A stretch of DNA of 64,000 nucleotides from VXRD01 sp965242535 (lineage in GTDB: Bacteria > Latescibacterota > UBA2968): contig OZ251458.1 of the NCBI GenBank assembly GCA_965242535.1, positions 3,906,001-3,970,000 of the forward strand, in the 5' to 3' direction. A program made the position numbers and the translations under genes. Below are positions 17,178 through 24,673 of this stretch, one piece after another (the first letter of the stretch is position 1; every line of letters starts with the position of its first letter). Below the pieces are notes generated by a model, which made no database searches, was not told where the DNA came from, and saw only the letters and a program-made list of their open reading frames with translations.

Positions 17178-18101
17178 ATGTCGCGACCAAAAGTTGGATT
17201 TATCGGCCTTGGGATCATGGGCAAGCCCATGGCCGGGCATTTACTCAACGCCGGGTACGAACTCATCGTCCACAATCGCAGTCGAGACGCGGTTGACGAA
17301 CTCGTCGGCAAAGGGGCCACGTCCGCCTGCTCGGGCAAAGCCGTGGCCGAACAAAGTGACATCGTCATCACCATGTTGCCCGATTCGCCCGACGTGGAAA
17401 GCGTCGCACTGGGCGCGGGCGGCATTGTCGAAGGCGCGCACGAGGGCATGATCTTCGTCGATATGAGCACCATCGCGCCCAGCACGGCCGTTCAGGTGGG
17501 AGATGCGCTCGCAAAAAAAGGCGTCAAATGCCTGGATGCACCCGTCAGCGGCGGCGACATCGGCGCGCAAAACGCCACCCTCTCCATCATGGTCGGCGGC
17601 GACGCAGACACATTCGACACCGTCAAACCGCTCTTTGACGTCATGGGCCAAAGCGCGGTCTTGTGCGGCCCCCTCGGCGCGGGGCAAACCGTGAAAGCGT
17701 GCAACCAAGTCCTCGTCGCCGTCACCATCGCAGGCGTCTCGGAAGCCCTCACGATGGGCGCGAAAGCGGGCGTCGATCCGCTCAAAATCGTCCAAGTCCT
17801 CAGCGGCGGGCTCGCGCGTTGCGGCGTGCTCGAGAACCGGGGCGAGCGCATGGTCAACGGCGATTTCGACCCGGGCTTTCGCATCCGCCTGCACTACAAA
17901 GACCTCAACATCATCCAAAAAACGAGCAATGACTTCGGCGTGCCCCTGCCCGTCACCAACGAGGTTTTTGAACTCTTCAAAACGGCGATGGTCAAAGGCC
18001 GCGGCGAACTCGACCACTCGGGCTTGCTCACGGTTGTCGAAGACATGTCGGACATCCAAGCGCGTACGGCGGATCGCGGATTGCGCGGATTAGGGGATTA
18101 A
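17178..18101 (+). CDS. 3-hydroxyisobutyrate/tartronate-semialdehyde-type beta-hydroxyacid dehydrogenase
   Basis: 307 residues from the ATG at 17178, which has its own site (GGAAAGGAG, 17161-17169), although the frame is continuous with mqnD. N-terminal Rossmann motif VGFIGLGIMGKPMAGHLL (GxGxMGxxM) binds NAD(P). The substrate loop DAPVSGGDIGAQNATLSIMVGG appears here as DAPVSGGDIGA and LSIMVGG. The catalytic Lys is in GAGQTVKACNQVLVA. It reduces or oxidises a short beta-hydroxyacid in the cytoplasm; the exact substrate (tartronate semialdehyde, methylmalonate semialdehyde, succinic semialdehyde) is undecided. The last residues (ADRGLRGLGD) and the stop are encoded by a degenerate repeat that occurs again 130 bp downstream, so the natural C-terminus has probably been replaced. 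Confidence 0.87.
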   Translation: MSRPKVGFIGLGIMGKPMAGHLLNAGYELIVHNRSRDAVDELVGKGATSACSGKAVAEQSDIVITMLPDSPDVESVALGAGGIVEGAHEGMIFVDMSTIAPSTAVQVGDALAKKGVKCLDAPVSGGDIGAQNATLSIMVGGDADTFDTVKPLFDVMGQSAVLCGPLGAGQTVKACNQVLVAVTIAGVSEALTMGAKAGVDPLKIVQVLSGGLARCGVLENRGERMVNGDFDPGFRIRLHYKDLNIIQKTSNDFGVPLPVTNEVFELFKTAMVKGRGELDHSGLLTVVEDMSDIQARTADRGLRGLGD

Positions 18102-18310
18102 AGGCGGATTAAAGGCGAGAGGGGAGAAAAGGGGAGACGGGCGACGGGCGAGGAAAGGCGAGAGTGGGGCGGGGGGAGTGGGTAGGTTGTCTGAATCGCG
18201 GATTACGCAGATTAGGGGATTAAAGGCAGATTAAAAGCGAGAGTGGGGCGGAGGGCAGAGAGAGGGGAGAAAAGGGGAGACAGGAGACGGGAGACGGGAG
18301 AGGAAAGGCG
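18066..18310 (+). repeat. Degenerate purine-rich direct repeat after the dehydrogenase gene
   Basis: Two units share CGCGGATT(G/A)CGC(G/A)GATTAGGGG, then ATTAAAGGC and a long GGGAGA/GGCGAGAG tract; the first supplies the 3' end of the dehydrogenase gene and the second begins near 18194. Together with the terminator this fills 18102-18396. No gene is seen there. Confidence 0.7.
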
Positions 18311-18347
18311 AAAGCGTAGGGGATAGGCCCCTGTATAAAAACTAAAA

Positions 18348-18385
18348 ACGAGGCGATTTCCTTTTTGGAGGTCGCCTCGTTTTGT
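18348..18385 (-). terminator. Bidirectional terminator between the dehydrogenase and dsrC
   Basis: Arms ACGAGGCGA (18348-18356) and TCGCCTCGT (18372-18380) pair perfectly. T-rich tails occur on both strands, so it can end both the plus-strand mqn group and the minus-strand dsr group. Confidence 0.85.
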
Positions 18386-18396
18386 TTTGGACTGGA

Positions 18397-18720
18397 TCAG
18401 GTGCATCCCGTCGGCGTTGGCAGGCCCGCGATTTTGCACGCGCCATCTGCCGGGCCTGCGGGAAACAGATCGTAAATGGTGTCGATGTCTTTCTCGGTCT
18501 CTTTGCACAACCGGCGGATCAGCGGGGCGATCTCGAATTTCAGATAGTAATTGCGGATGTAAGACACCACCTGCCAGTGATCATCGCCCATCTCTTCAAT
18601 GCCTTCTTGCCGGGCGAGGTCGCGTGCCACCTCTTCGTCCCACAACTCGGGCTGTTGGATAAACCCATCTTCATCTACCTCAATTTCCTTGCCGCCCAGC
18701 ATCGCAATTTGATATGCCAA
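18397..18720 (-). CDS. dsrC: DsrC-type sulfur carrier protein with both C-terminal cysteines
   Basis: 107 residues, the family length. The helical core (GFIQQPELWDEEVARDLARQ, HWQVVSYIRNYYLKF, IAPLIRRLCKETEKD) is that of DsrC/TusE/DsvC. The flexible C-terminal arm has Cys95 and Cys106 in a C-x10-C arrangement (CKIAGLPTPTGC). TusE proteins lack the first of these, so this is a DsrC able to form the intramolecular disulfide or trisulfide that feeds electrons to or from DsrMK. It overlaps the cysteine desulfurase gene by 41 nt. DsrK- and DsrM-like genes lie upstream on the same strand. DsrAB and other dsr genes are not in the window. A terminator follows. Confidence 0.9.
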   Translation of the reverse strand: MAYQIAMLGGKEIEVDEDGFIQQPELWDEEVARDLARQEGIEEMGDDHWQVVSYIRNYYLKFEIAPLIRRLCKETEKDIDTIYDLFPAGPADGACKIAGLPTPTGCT

Positions 18721-19897
18721 CGCCTCCTCCTATTCGCCCGTGTCGTTTGGCGATATCGCGCACGCCCTCAATCGCGGTTTCAATTTGCGCCTCGGTATTG
18801 AACGGGCCCAGCGAAAGGCGCACTGTCCCCTTCATCTCCTTCGTACCCAATCGCTCGTGTACTTTTGGCGCGCATTGCAGCCCCGTGCGCGTTGCCACAT
18901 CGAATTTTACGTCCAGCAACGTGCCCACATTATTCGCCGTCATCCCCGCCACATTGACCGAGAGCACGGGCACGCGCTGATCGATTTCTTCGGCGCAGTA
19001 CAAAATGCACCCCTCGACATTGCGGAGCCCCTCGACCAAGCGCGTGAACAACGCCATCTCGCGCGCGTGAATATTCTCCACGCCCTCGCGCTCGAGCCAT
19101 TTTTGCGCGGATGACAACCCCGCAATGCCCAGCAAATTGCCCGTGCCGCACTCCAATCGCCAGGGATACTCGTCCAAGTGATCGGGATATTCCGACCGCA
19201 CGCCCGTCCCGCCGTATCGCAGCGGCGCGACCGATACCCCCTCGCGCACGTACATCCCGCCCGTACCCGTGGGGCCCATCAGGGACTTGTGCCCGGTAAA
19301 ACACAAAATATCGGCGTGCATCGCCTCCATGTCTATCGGCAACGCGCCCGCGGTTTGCGCCACATCGACGCAGAAAATCACGCCGCGCGCCCGACAGATC
19401 GCACCGACCGCCTGCACGGGTTGCACGGTGCCCAACACGTTGGACGCATGCGTCATCACCATCAATTTGGTATTGGATTTGATCGCGTTGGCAACATCAT
19501 CCGGATCGACAACGCCATCCGCGCCAAATCCCACATGCGTCACTTCGACTCCCTCGTACTTCGCCAAATGGTAAATGGGCCGCAAAACCGAATTGTGATC
19601 CAAAAGCGTGGCGATCACGTGATCCCCGGCTCGCAACGTGCCCTGAATCGCGATATTCAAGGCGTCCGACGCATTTTGGGTAAAAACCAACCGGTCGGGA
19701 CTGCCCGCGGCGCCGAAAAACGACGTCAGCGCAACACGCGCCTCGGCGACCATCGCCTCGGCCTCCCGCGCCAAATCCGTACCACTGCGCCCGGGGTTCA
19801 CGCCGTACTGCCGATAAAACGCCAGCGCGTCCTCCAGCACATCGGGGGGCTTTGGAAACGTCGTCGCCGCATTGTCCATATAAATTAAATCGGGCAT
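18680..19897 (-). CDS. Cysteine desulfurase family aminotransferase (class V, NifS/SufS-like)
   Basis: 405 residues from the ATG at 19897 (MPDLIYMDNAATTFPKP); the frame extends 13 codons further into a repeat. PLP-binding Lys lies in CFTGHKSLMGPTGTGG, the His/Asp partners in LDHNSVLRP and CVDVAQTAGALPID. The catalytic Cys is in GLQCAPKVHERLGT, the short-loop pattern of the NifS-like subfamily often annotated as 'cysteine desulfurase family protein'. It would convert cysteine to alanine and give a protein-bound persulfide. Overlap with dsrC suggests that DsrC, or a partner, accepts the sulfur. Between it and the dsrK-like gene lies a 300-bp repeat block. Confidence 0.85.
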   Translation of the reverse strand: MPDLIYMDNAATTFPKPPDVLEDALAFYRQYGVNPGRSGTDLAREAEAMVAEARVALTSFFGAAGSPDRLVFTQNASDALNIAIQGTLRAGDHVIATLLDHNSVLRPIYHLAKYEGVEVTHVGFGADGVVDPDDVANAIKSNTKLMVMTHASNVLGTVQPVQAVGAICRARGVIFCVDVAQTAGALPIDMEAMHADILCFTGHKSLMGPTGTGGMYVREGVSVAPLRYGGTGVRSEYPDHLDEYPWRLECGTGNLLGIAGLSSAQKWLEREGVENIHAREMALFTRLVEGLRNVEGCILYCAEEIDQRVPVLSVNVAGMTANNVGTLLDVKFDVATRTGLQCAPKVHERLGTKEMKGTVRLSLGPFNTEAQIETAIEGVRDIAKRHGRIGGGVGISNCDAGRQGN

Positions 19898-19939
19898 CGT
19901 GAACTTCCAGTTAGGATCGGCTTGGAGACTGATCATCGC

Positions 19940-20250
19940 CTCCCGCCTCCCCCTCTCCCCTCTTGTATCTTCGGACAGGCACGGGGGCCTGTCCCTACGA
20001 TTGCGATTGCTTCTCCCGTCTTCCCTCTCCCGTCTCCCCGCCTCTCGCCTCTCGCCTTCCCTCTCCCGCCTTCCGTCTCCCCTCTCCCCTCTTGTATCTT
20101 CGGACAGGCACGGGGGCCTGTCCCTACGATTGCGATTGCTTCTCCCGTCTCCCCTCTCCCGTCTTCCGTCTCCCCGCCTCTCGCCTCTCGCCTCTCGCCT
20201 CTCGTCTCTCGCCTTCCCTCTCCCGTCTCCCCTCTCCCGTCTCCCCGCCT
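19940..20250 (+). repeat. Pyrimidine heptamer tract with two GGACAGGC palindromes
   Basis: Palindromes at 19973-19994 and 20102-20123, each followed by CTACGATTGCGATTGC, are embedded in many copies of CTCCCGT/CTCGCCT-like heptamers. The block fills the space between the dsrK-like gene and the desulfurase. No gene is seen in it. Confidence 0.85.
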
Positions 20251-21603
20251 TTACTTATCAAATACAATCGCATTGTTCACCAACTCGTGAACGCCCGTAA
20301 TTTTCAACGGCATGTCGTAATGGCGCGCGAGTTCTTTGAGTTGTGTGCGGCATTGCAAGCACGAGGTCGAGACGACTTTCGCGGCGGTCTCGCGCATCTG
20401 CTCGGCTTTCTTTTTTCCCGAAACCCGCATCCGAAACGCGCGCACCGACCGCAGGGCCGACAGGCCGCCGCCGCCGCCGCAACACCACTGCGTATATCCG
20501 CCATCGGGCATTTCCCGATAATCCGCGCAGGCCGCTTTCAAAATGCGTCTCGGCTCTTCGACGATCCCGCATCCGGCGGCAAATTGGCACGCATCGTGAT
20601 AGGTCACGGGATCGGGATTTTCGCCCGGATCCAATCTCAACTTGCCCTCGCGGATCAGGTTCGCGGTGTATTCAAATCCACTCGTAATTTCAAAAGGCAA
20701 CGCGCCCCACCAGCGGCCTTCGCCCGCCATGAACTTCATCACGCGATAGGCGTGCCCGCACTCGCCCATCACCATCACCGCGCACCCCAATTTCTCGCAT
20801 GCGTCGATGTAGTGCTTGTTCTCGTACTTCATCGAAAAGTTATTCCCGGTCGTAAAGCCAAAATTCGATCCGTCAAACGCCCGCGAGCTCATCGTCCAAT
20901 CCGCGCCTACGGCGTAAAAAACCTTTGCCATGCCCATCAAATTTTCCGCGTGAACCAGCACATCGCCCGATGGCGGCAAAAAGAAAATCTCCGCGCCTTC
21001 GCGGTCGATGGGAATGGGAATGTCCCGACCGGTTTCCTCTTTGAGTTCCCCTTCGATGAATTGAATCGCGTCCAAAAACGCCTCAGGCGACGCGCCTTCC
21101 AAATTGCCCGTTTCAAGCGAATTGTGCGTGCCCTGCGCCAGGGATGGCGGCGTGAGCCCCATCAAATCCACGAGGGATCGCCCGACGCGCGAAATCACCG
21201 AATGATCGATTCCCACCGGACAAAACGCCGCGCACCGCCGACACGTCAAGCACTCGTACACGCGCTCGGCAAACACCTCGGCGTCGTCATTTTCAAAATC
21301 CGGCTTTGGAAAAATCGCGTTCCAAAACCGCCCCCAAAAGGTGGCGTACTTTTTGTACAAACGAATCACTTGCCGCGACCGTTCCACTGGATGCATGCGC
21401 TTAGCCGGCTGCCCGTAATACACCGGGCACTCCTGCGCGCACACCCCGCATTTGGTACACGTATCCATGTACAAGCGCAGTGCCGACGGCTCGTCCTGGA
21501 TCTCGCGCACAAAGGGATCCGCCTCGGCAATGCGCCGCATATACGTGCCGACCAGTCCCGGGGGAATGTACTTCTTCTCGCGTTCTGTGCTTCGGCTTTC
21601 CAC
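20251..21603 (-). CDS. DsrK/HdrD-like iron-sulfur protein with CCG domains
   Basis: 450 residues. Two ferredoxin-type motifs, CTKCGVCAQECP (about 49-60) and CLTCRRCAAFCP (about 117-128), are followed by two cysteine-rich CCG domains: HDACQFAAGCGIVEEP, then WCCGGGGGLSALRS and SCLQCRTQLKEL. This is the layout of DsrK, HmcF and heterodisulfide-reductase subunit D, which use a special 4Fe-4S cluster on disulfides such as oxidised DsrC. It has no membrane segment and would sit on the cytoplasmic face of the DsrM-like protein encoded 14 nt upstream. At 450 residues it is somewhat shorter than classical DsrK. HmcF-like electron-transfer subunits are the main alternative. Confidence 0.82.
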   Translation of the reverse strand: MESRSTEREKKYIPPGLVGTYMRRIAEADPFVREIQDEPSALRLYMDTCTKCGVCAQECPVYYGQPAKRMHPVERSRQVIRLYKKYATFWGRFWNAIFPKPDFENDDAEVFAERVYECLTCRRCAAFCPVGIDHSVISRVGRSLVDLMGLTPPSLAQGTHNSLETGNLEGASPEAFLDAIQFIEGELKEETGRDIPIPIDREGAEIFFLPPSGDVLVHAENLMGMAKVFYAVGADWTMSSRAFDGSNFGFTTGNNFSMKYENKHYIDACEKLGCAVMVMGECGHAYRVMKFMAGEGRWWGALPFEITSGFEYTANLIREGKLRLDPGENPDPVTYHDACQFAAGCGIVEEPRRILKAACADYREMPDGGYTQWCCGGGGGLSALRSVRAFRMRVSGKKKAEQMRETAAKVVSTSCLQCRTQLKELARHYDMPLKITGVHELVNNAIVFDK

Positions 21604-21616
21604 GGTTCAACTCCTT

Positions 21617-22375
21617 CTATTCGCCTGCAAACGTGTCGGATGTGCCCAAAAACGCACGGCTTAAAAAAATCCCGCCCAAATGCAGCAAATGGGAAAACGG
21701 GATCGCGATGAGCAACGAGTATGCGGCGAGCAAGTGATAGACGAACATGGGGCGTATGTCGAGCGCGGGCGATGTTCCCGTACACAGCGCGACGACATAG
21801 CGGCGCAGGGTTTCGGCTGTCGCGCCGCCCTCCAACAGCATGAGAAATGCCGTCGCGGAAAAGCACAGGAGGATGAACTCCGCCAGATAGTCCCGAAAAT
21901 CCGTAATCTCGCGCACGCGCCGAACCACCACTCGGCGAACCGACAAATAAACGCCCGACACCGTCATCAACCCGCTGCCGCCCAATGCGATAGTCAAACA
22001 ACCCGCATCCAACTCGGGCGGCAGTGCCACGCGCACGTGGGCGACGACCAAGAGCAACAGCCCCACATGCAGGCACCACGACCCCAACCACAACGCCTTA
22101 TCGCGCTTCCAAAGCCCGGTGAAAAACGCGAATCCCAGGATCGCGCGTTTCCATTCCATCTTCCGAGTGCGCGGTCGCCCGGGGAAAATGTCGATGGTCG
22201 GGCGATACTGCCGCTTCCACACGCGATACACGCGCCCTTTGCCGCCGGGCAACAACTCGAGCGCCGGGTTGTAAAACCGCAGCCACACATAGATTCGCAC
22301 GGTCATCATAATCGCGTAAAAAGGGCAGGCGAGATAGGGCAGGCGATACAGCACGAAAAAATCGAATGCGTCCAT
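21617..22375 (-). CDS. DsrM/NarI-like membrane cytochrome b subunit
   Basis: 252 residues with about five or six hydrophobic segments: near the N-terminus (LPYLACPFYAIMM), WLGSWCLHVGLLLLVVAHV, LTIALGGSGLMTVSGVYL, EFILLCFSATAFLMLL and FVYHLLAAYSLLIAIPFSHLLHLGG. Histidines in the second and last segments are placed as the haem b ligands of NarI-type subunits. It should oxidise or reduce menaquinone and pass electrons to the iron-sulfur partner encoded directly downstream. Menaquinone synthesis by the futalosine route is indicated by mqnB and mqnD nearby. A NarI from a nitrate reductase is unlikely because no NarGHJ is present. Confidence 0.8.
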   Translation of the reverse strand: MDAFDFFVLYRLPYLACPFYAIMMTVRIYVWLRFYNPALELLPGGKGRVYRVWKRQYRPTIDIFPGRPRTRKMEWKRAILGFAFFTGLWKRDKALWLGSWCLHVGLLLLVVAHVRVALPPELDAGCLTIALGGSGLMTVSGVYLSVRRVVVRRVREITDFRDYLAEFILLCFSATAFLMLLEGGATAETLRRYVVALCTGTSPALDIRPMFVYHLLAAYSLLIAIPFSHLLHLGGIFLSRAFLGTSDTFAGE

Positions 22376-22698
22376 AGGTCAGCGGTCGGCGGTGGATGGG
22401 CATGGATGACTGCGGACGGGAGGGCACGGGGACACCGCCTCTGCGATTCGTCGATTCGGGCGGCCCCTACATTTAACGGATGGTCGGGTCTCTCATCTCT
22501 CATCTCTTTCGGTGAGCACGGGGCATCATCCCCCCGACACACGGCTCGCCTTTGAACGGACTGTCGCCCGTTGTACTCCACTCGTGCTTTTGTGCCTTTT
22601 GTGGCTCATTCGCTTTTGTATTTTTTGGACAGGCACGGGGGCCTGTCCCTACGGTTGATGGAGACAGTGGTTGCAGGGACTGACCACTGACTACGCCA
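22376..22698. other. Intergenic spacer with one palindrome and degenerate repeats
   Basis: Contains a GGACAGGC palindrome at 22627-22648 followed by CTACGGTTGATGG, a diverged version near 22410-22470, and a TTTTGTGCC motif also found in the 63.5-64 kb array. No reading frame of interest is seen. Confidence 0.7.
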
Positions 22699-23268
22699 TC
22701 AATCCGTCCAACTCATCACTTCCTCGAGGGGTTTGCGTCTCGGTTCTGGGATTTCGTCCGGATAGCCCGTATAGAAGAAGCCGATGATGTATTCCTCATC
22801 CGCGTCGATACCCAGCGCGTCATAAGTACTTCTCTCCAACGTAATCGGCCCGGTGCTCCACTGCATGCCGACGCCTTCTGCCCATGCGACCAGTTGCACA
22901 TTTTGCATGGCACAGCACGCCGCCGCGTAATCTTCTCGGTTCTTCACCTCGTCGCCATCTTGCAAACACGCCGCGGCGACGATGGTCGGCTTCGACATGA
23001 ACTTGGCATAACCGGCTTCTTTGAGCATTCTTTTCGCCTCGTCACTCGCGCCTTCCGCGGCTTTTGCCTCCTGAATTTCCGCGTAGCGTCGCGCCAATTT
23101 TTCTTTGGTCTGTTCTCCCAGAACCACAAAGCGCCACGGCTCTGTCAAATGGTGATTGGGCGCCCACAGGCCGGCCTCGAAAATTTTCTCGAGCACCTCT
23201 TTGGGCACGCCGCCCGGTCGAAACTTAAAAATCGTGCGCCGCGTGTGAATGGCCTTCAAAACATCCAT
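22699..23268 (-). CDS. Nitroreductase family protein (FMN-dependent)
   Basis: 189 residues from the ATG at 23268, nine nt after GGAGG; the longer frame begins upstream of the site. N-terminal VLKAIHTRRTIFKFRPG with APNHHLTEPWRFVVLG is the FMN-binding signature of nitroreductases. KPTIVAAACLQDGD, NREDYAAACCAMQNVQLVAWAEGVGMQW and IIGFFYTGYPDE complete the fold. Members reduce nitro compounds, quinones or flavins with NAD(P)H, as homodimers. The physiological substrate is not evident. It is a single gene, separated from its neighbours by repeat-bearing and remnant-bearing spacers. Confidence 0.88.
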   Translation of the reverse strand: MDVLKAIHTRRTIFKFRPGGVPKEVLEKIFEAGLWAPNHHLTEPWRFVVLGEQTKEKLARRYAEIQEAKAAEGASDEAKRMLKEAGYAKFMSKPTIVAAACLQDGDEVKNREDYAAACCAMQNVQLVAWAEGVGMQWSTGPITLERSTYDALGIDADEEYIIGFFYTGYPDEIPEPRRKPLEEVMSWTD

Positions 23269-23389
23269 CGCTTGCCTCCTATTGGATTCTCTGTGAAAGG
23301 GACGCAAAAAATAACGCAGATGAAAATAAAAAGAAAGGAGAAAGAAGAACGATTTGACGGGTTCTCCTCTCTCCTTTTCAGGGACGCAG

Positions 23390-23522
23390 ATGGATCAGAA
23401 CATCTGCCGAATTGCGCGCCATTGGCGATACATTCCCGCATCTCGTTTTTCACGGTCTCGAGGCGATCTGTTCGCGACGGCAATTCGACGACGAAATCGG
23501 GACAAATTCGAGTGCTTGACAT
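23390..23522 (-). pseudogene. Remnant of a Uma2-family (DUF820) PD-(D/E)XK endonuclease gene
   Basis: The minus strand from 23522 encodes about 44 residues that match the conserved core of Uma2 proteins: RICPDFVVELPSRTDRLETV followed by MRECIANGAQFG. In intact members this reads like PDFVIEL(R/L)SPSDRL, with EYIANGAQLGWLIDP. After GRCSDPS the match ends, and the rest of the frame (to 23256) is unrelated. The N-terminal third and the C-terminus are missing, so this is a dead fragment. The intergenic region 23269-23588 otherwise holds only the promoter of the next gene. Confidence 0.65.
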
Positions 23523-23546
23523 CGGTTTGTCATTTTCAAATATTAT
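23516..23546 (+). promoter_or_regulatory. Putative promoter of the DUF1844 gene
   Basis: A perfect TTGACA at 23516-23521 and TATTAT at 23541-23546, with a 19-nt spacer, slightly longer than ideal. The gene start is 43 nt further on. Confidence 0.45.
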
Positions 23547-23588
23547 CCGTAGCAAGCCGTATCTCATCATTCAAAGGAGGGCACGGAA

Positions 23589-23948
23589 ATGGCCGATCAA
23601 AACGACCCGTCACGAGAGCAGCAAAACGAATTGCTGTTCATGCAAGTGGTGATGATGTTTCAGGGCATGGCTTTGCAAAATCTGGGCAAAGTGATGAACC
23701 CGGTGACCAACCAGATCGAGCGCGATTTGGATCAGGCGAAAAACATGATCGATATTCTCGGCATGTTAGACGCCAAAACAAAGGGCAACTTAAATGACAA
23801 CGAGCAAAGGCTGTTGGAACACGCCTTGTTCGAGTTGCGGATGAATTACGTGGATGAAGTCAAAAAGGGCGACGCGGAAAGTTCCGACGAACGAGCGTCC
23901 GATGAGGGCGTGGAATCGACATCCACAGATTCGGAGGAAACGAGTTGA
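23589..23948 (+). CDS. DUF1844 domain protein
   Basis: 119 residues, with AAAGGAGG about 10 nt before the ATG. The core LLFMQVVMMFQGMALQNLGK with DLDQAKNMIDILGMLDAKTKGNL and ELRMNYVDEVKK is the DUF1844 pattern, a small helical domain of unknown function common in deltaproteobacteria, Planctomycetes and FCB relatives. The last 25 residues are acidic and disordered (SSDERASDEGVEST). The stop overlaps the start of the LptE-like lipoprotein gene by three nt, so translation is coupled. No role can be assigned. Confidence 0.8.
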   Translation: MADQNDPSREQQNELLFMQVVMMFQGMALQNLGKVMNPVTNQIERDLDQAKNMIDILGMLDAKTKGNLNDNEQRLLEHALFELRMNYVDEVKKGDAESSDERASDEGVESTSTDSEETS

Positions 23949-24448
23949 TCTCCTCAAAAAAATGGTTCGCTTGCTACTCCCTGCTCATCGCTTGTCTGGG
24001 TTGTGCCCATTATTCCACATCGGCCACGGGAAGCGGCGGCATTCGATCTGTGGCCGTTCCCCTGCTCGACAACGAGAGTCTCGAGGCGGGCATTCATCAG
24101 GCATTGACCGACAGCTTGATCCGGGAATTTGTCGCCGACGGCGCCTTGCGCGTGGTCGAAGAAGACCGCGCCGATGCCGTGTTGCAAGGCAACGTGCTCG
24201 AAGTAAAAGAAGAACCCTTCACTTACAGTCAAACAAATGCCGAACAATATCGGATTTCCGTTTTTGTCAAAATGGTCTTTTACGATGCGCGGCAAAAGCA
24301 AACGCTTTGGGAAATGGCGCGCATGCGCGGCTACGGCATTTACGATGCCACGCGCCAACGCGACCTCGCCCGCTCAGAAGGCATCGGCGACGCCCTGCAA
24401 ATGCTCGCCAAAGATGTGGTAGATCGCATACAGGTCGGGGGATGGTGA
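23945..24448 (+). CDS. LptE-like lipoprotein (LPS-assembly lipoprotein family)
   Basis: 167 residues from a TTG at 23945 with GGAGG (23935-23939) upstream, inside the stop of the DUF1844 gene. A lipoprotein signal ends at LLIACLGC, with Cys20 as the predicted lipidated residue. GIRSVAVPLLDNESLEAGIHQAL, seen as SVAVPLLDNESLE and ALTDSLIREFVADG, and LRVVEEDRADAVLQGNVLEV match the LptE/RlpB-like family (DUF-type 'LPS assembly lipoprotein') of FCB bacteria. It would act at the inner face of the outer membrane with LptD. LptD is not in the window. Confidence 0.78.
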   Translation: MISSKKWFACYSLLIACLGCAHYSTSATGSGGIRSVAVPLLDNESLEAGIHQALTDSLIREFVADGALRVVEEDRADAVLQGNVLEVKEEPFTYSQTNAEQYRISVFVKMVFYDARQKQTLWEMARMRGYGIYDATRQRDLARSEGIGDALQMLAKDVVDRIQVGGW

Positions 24449-24534
24449 AATGCGAACCGCAGATGCGATGAGCCACAAAAAAACATGAAAACGCGAATAA
24501 ATTTGAACGTTTGACGCCAAAGCGGCGCATTGGC

Positions 24535-24660
24535 ATGGCCGTGCGCGTGATCCCGCCCATCGTCCACGTCCTCAAATACGATTCCGAAGACCACGCCCTT
24601 CAGGTCATTCACGGCGAGGACGCGATGGGGTTTAACCGCCTCGTATCGCCGCCGGAGTGA
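24535..24660 (+). CDS. Small hypothetical protein, possibly a truncated frame
   Basis: 41 residues (MAVRVIPPIVHVLKYD, then ALQVIHGEDAMGFNRLV) ending 13 nt before the cysteine synthase gene. The frame is open back to 24472 but without an ATG, and no good ribosome-binding site is seen. I do not recognise it. It could be a remnant or a short leader gene of cysK. Confidence 0.3.
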   Translation: MAVRVIPPIVHVLKYDSEDHALQVIHGEDAMGFNRLVSPPE

Positions 24661-24673
24661 AAGGATCAGACCC

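Noticed and set aside
21617..22375. Nitrate reductase gamma subunit NarI
   Set aside because: No other nar genes; the partner is a CCG-domain iron-sulfur protein, as in DsrMK or Hdr-like complexes.
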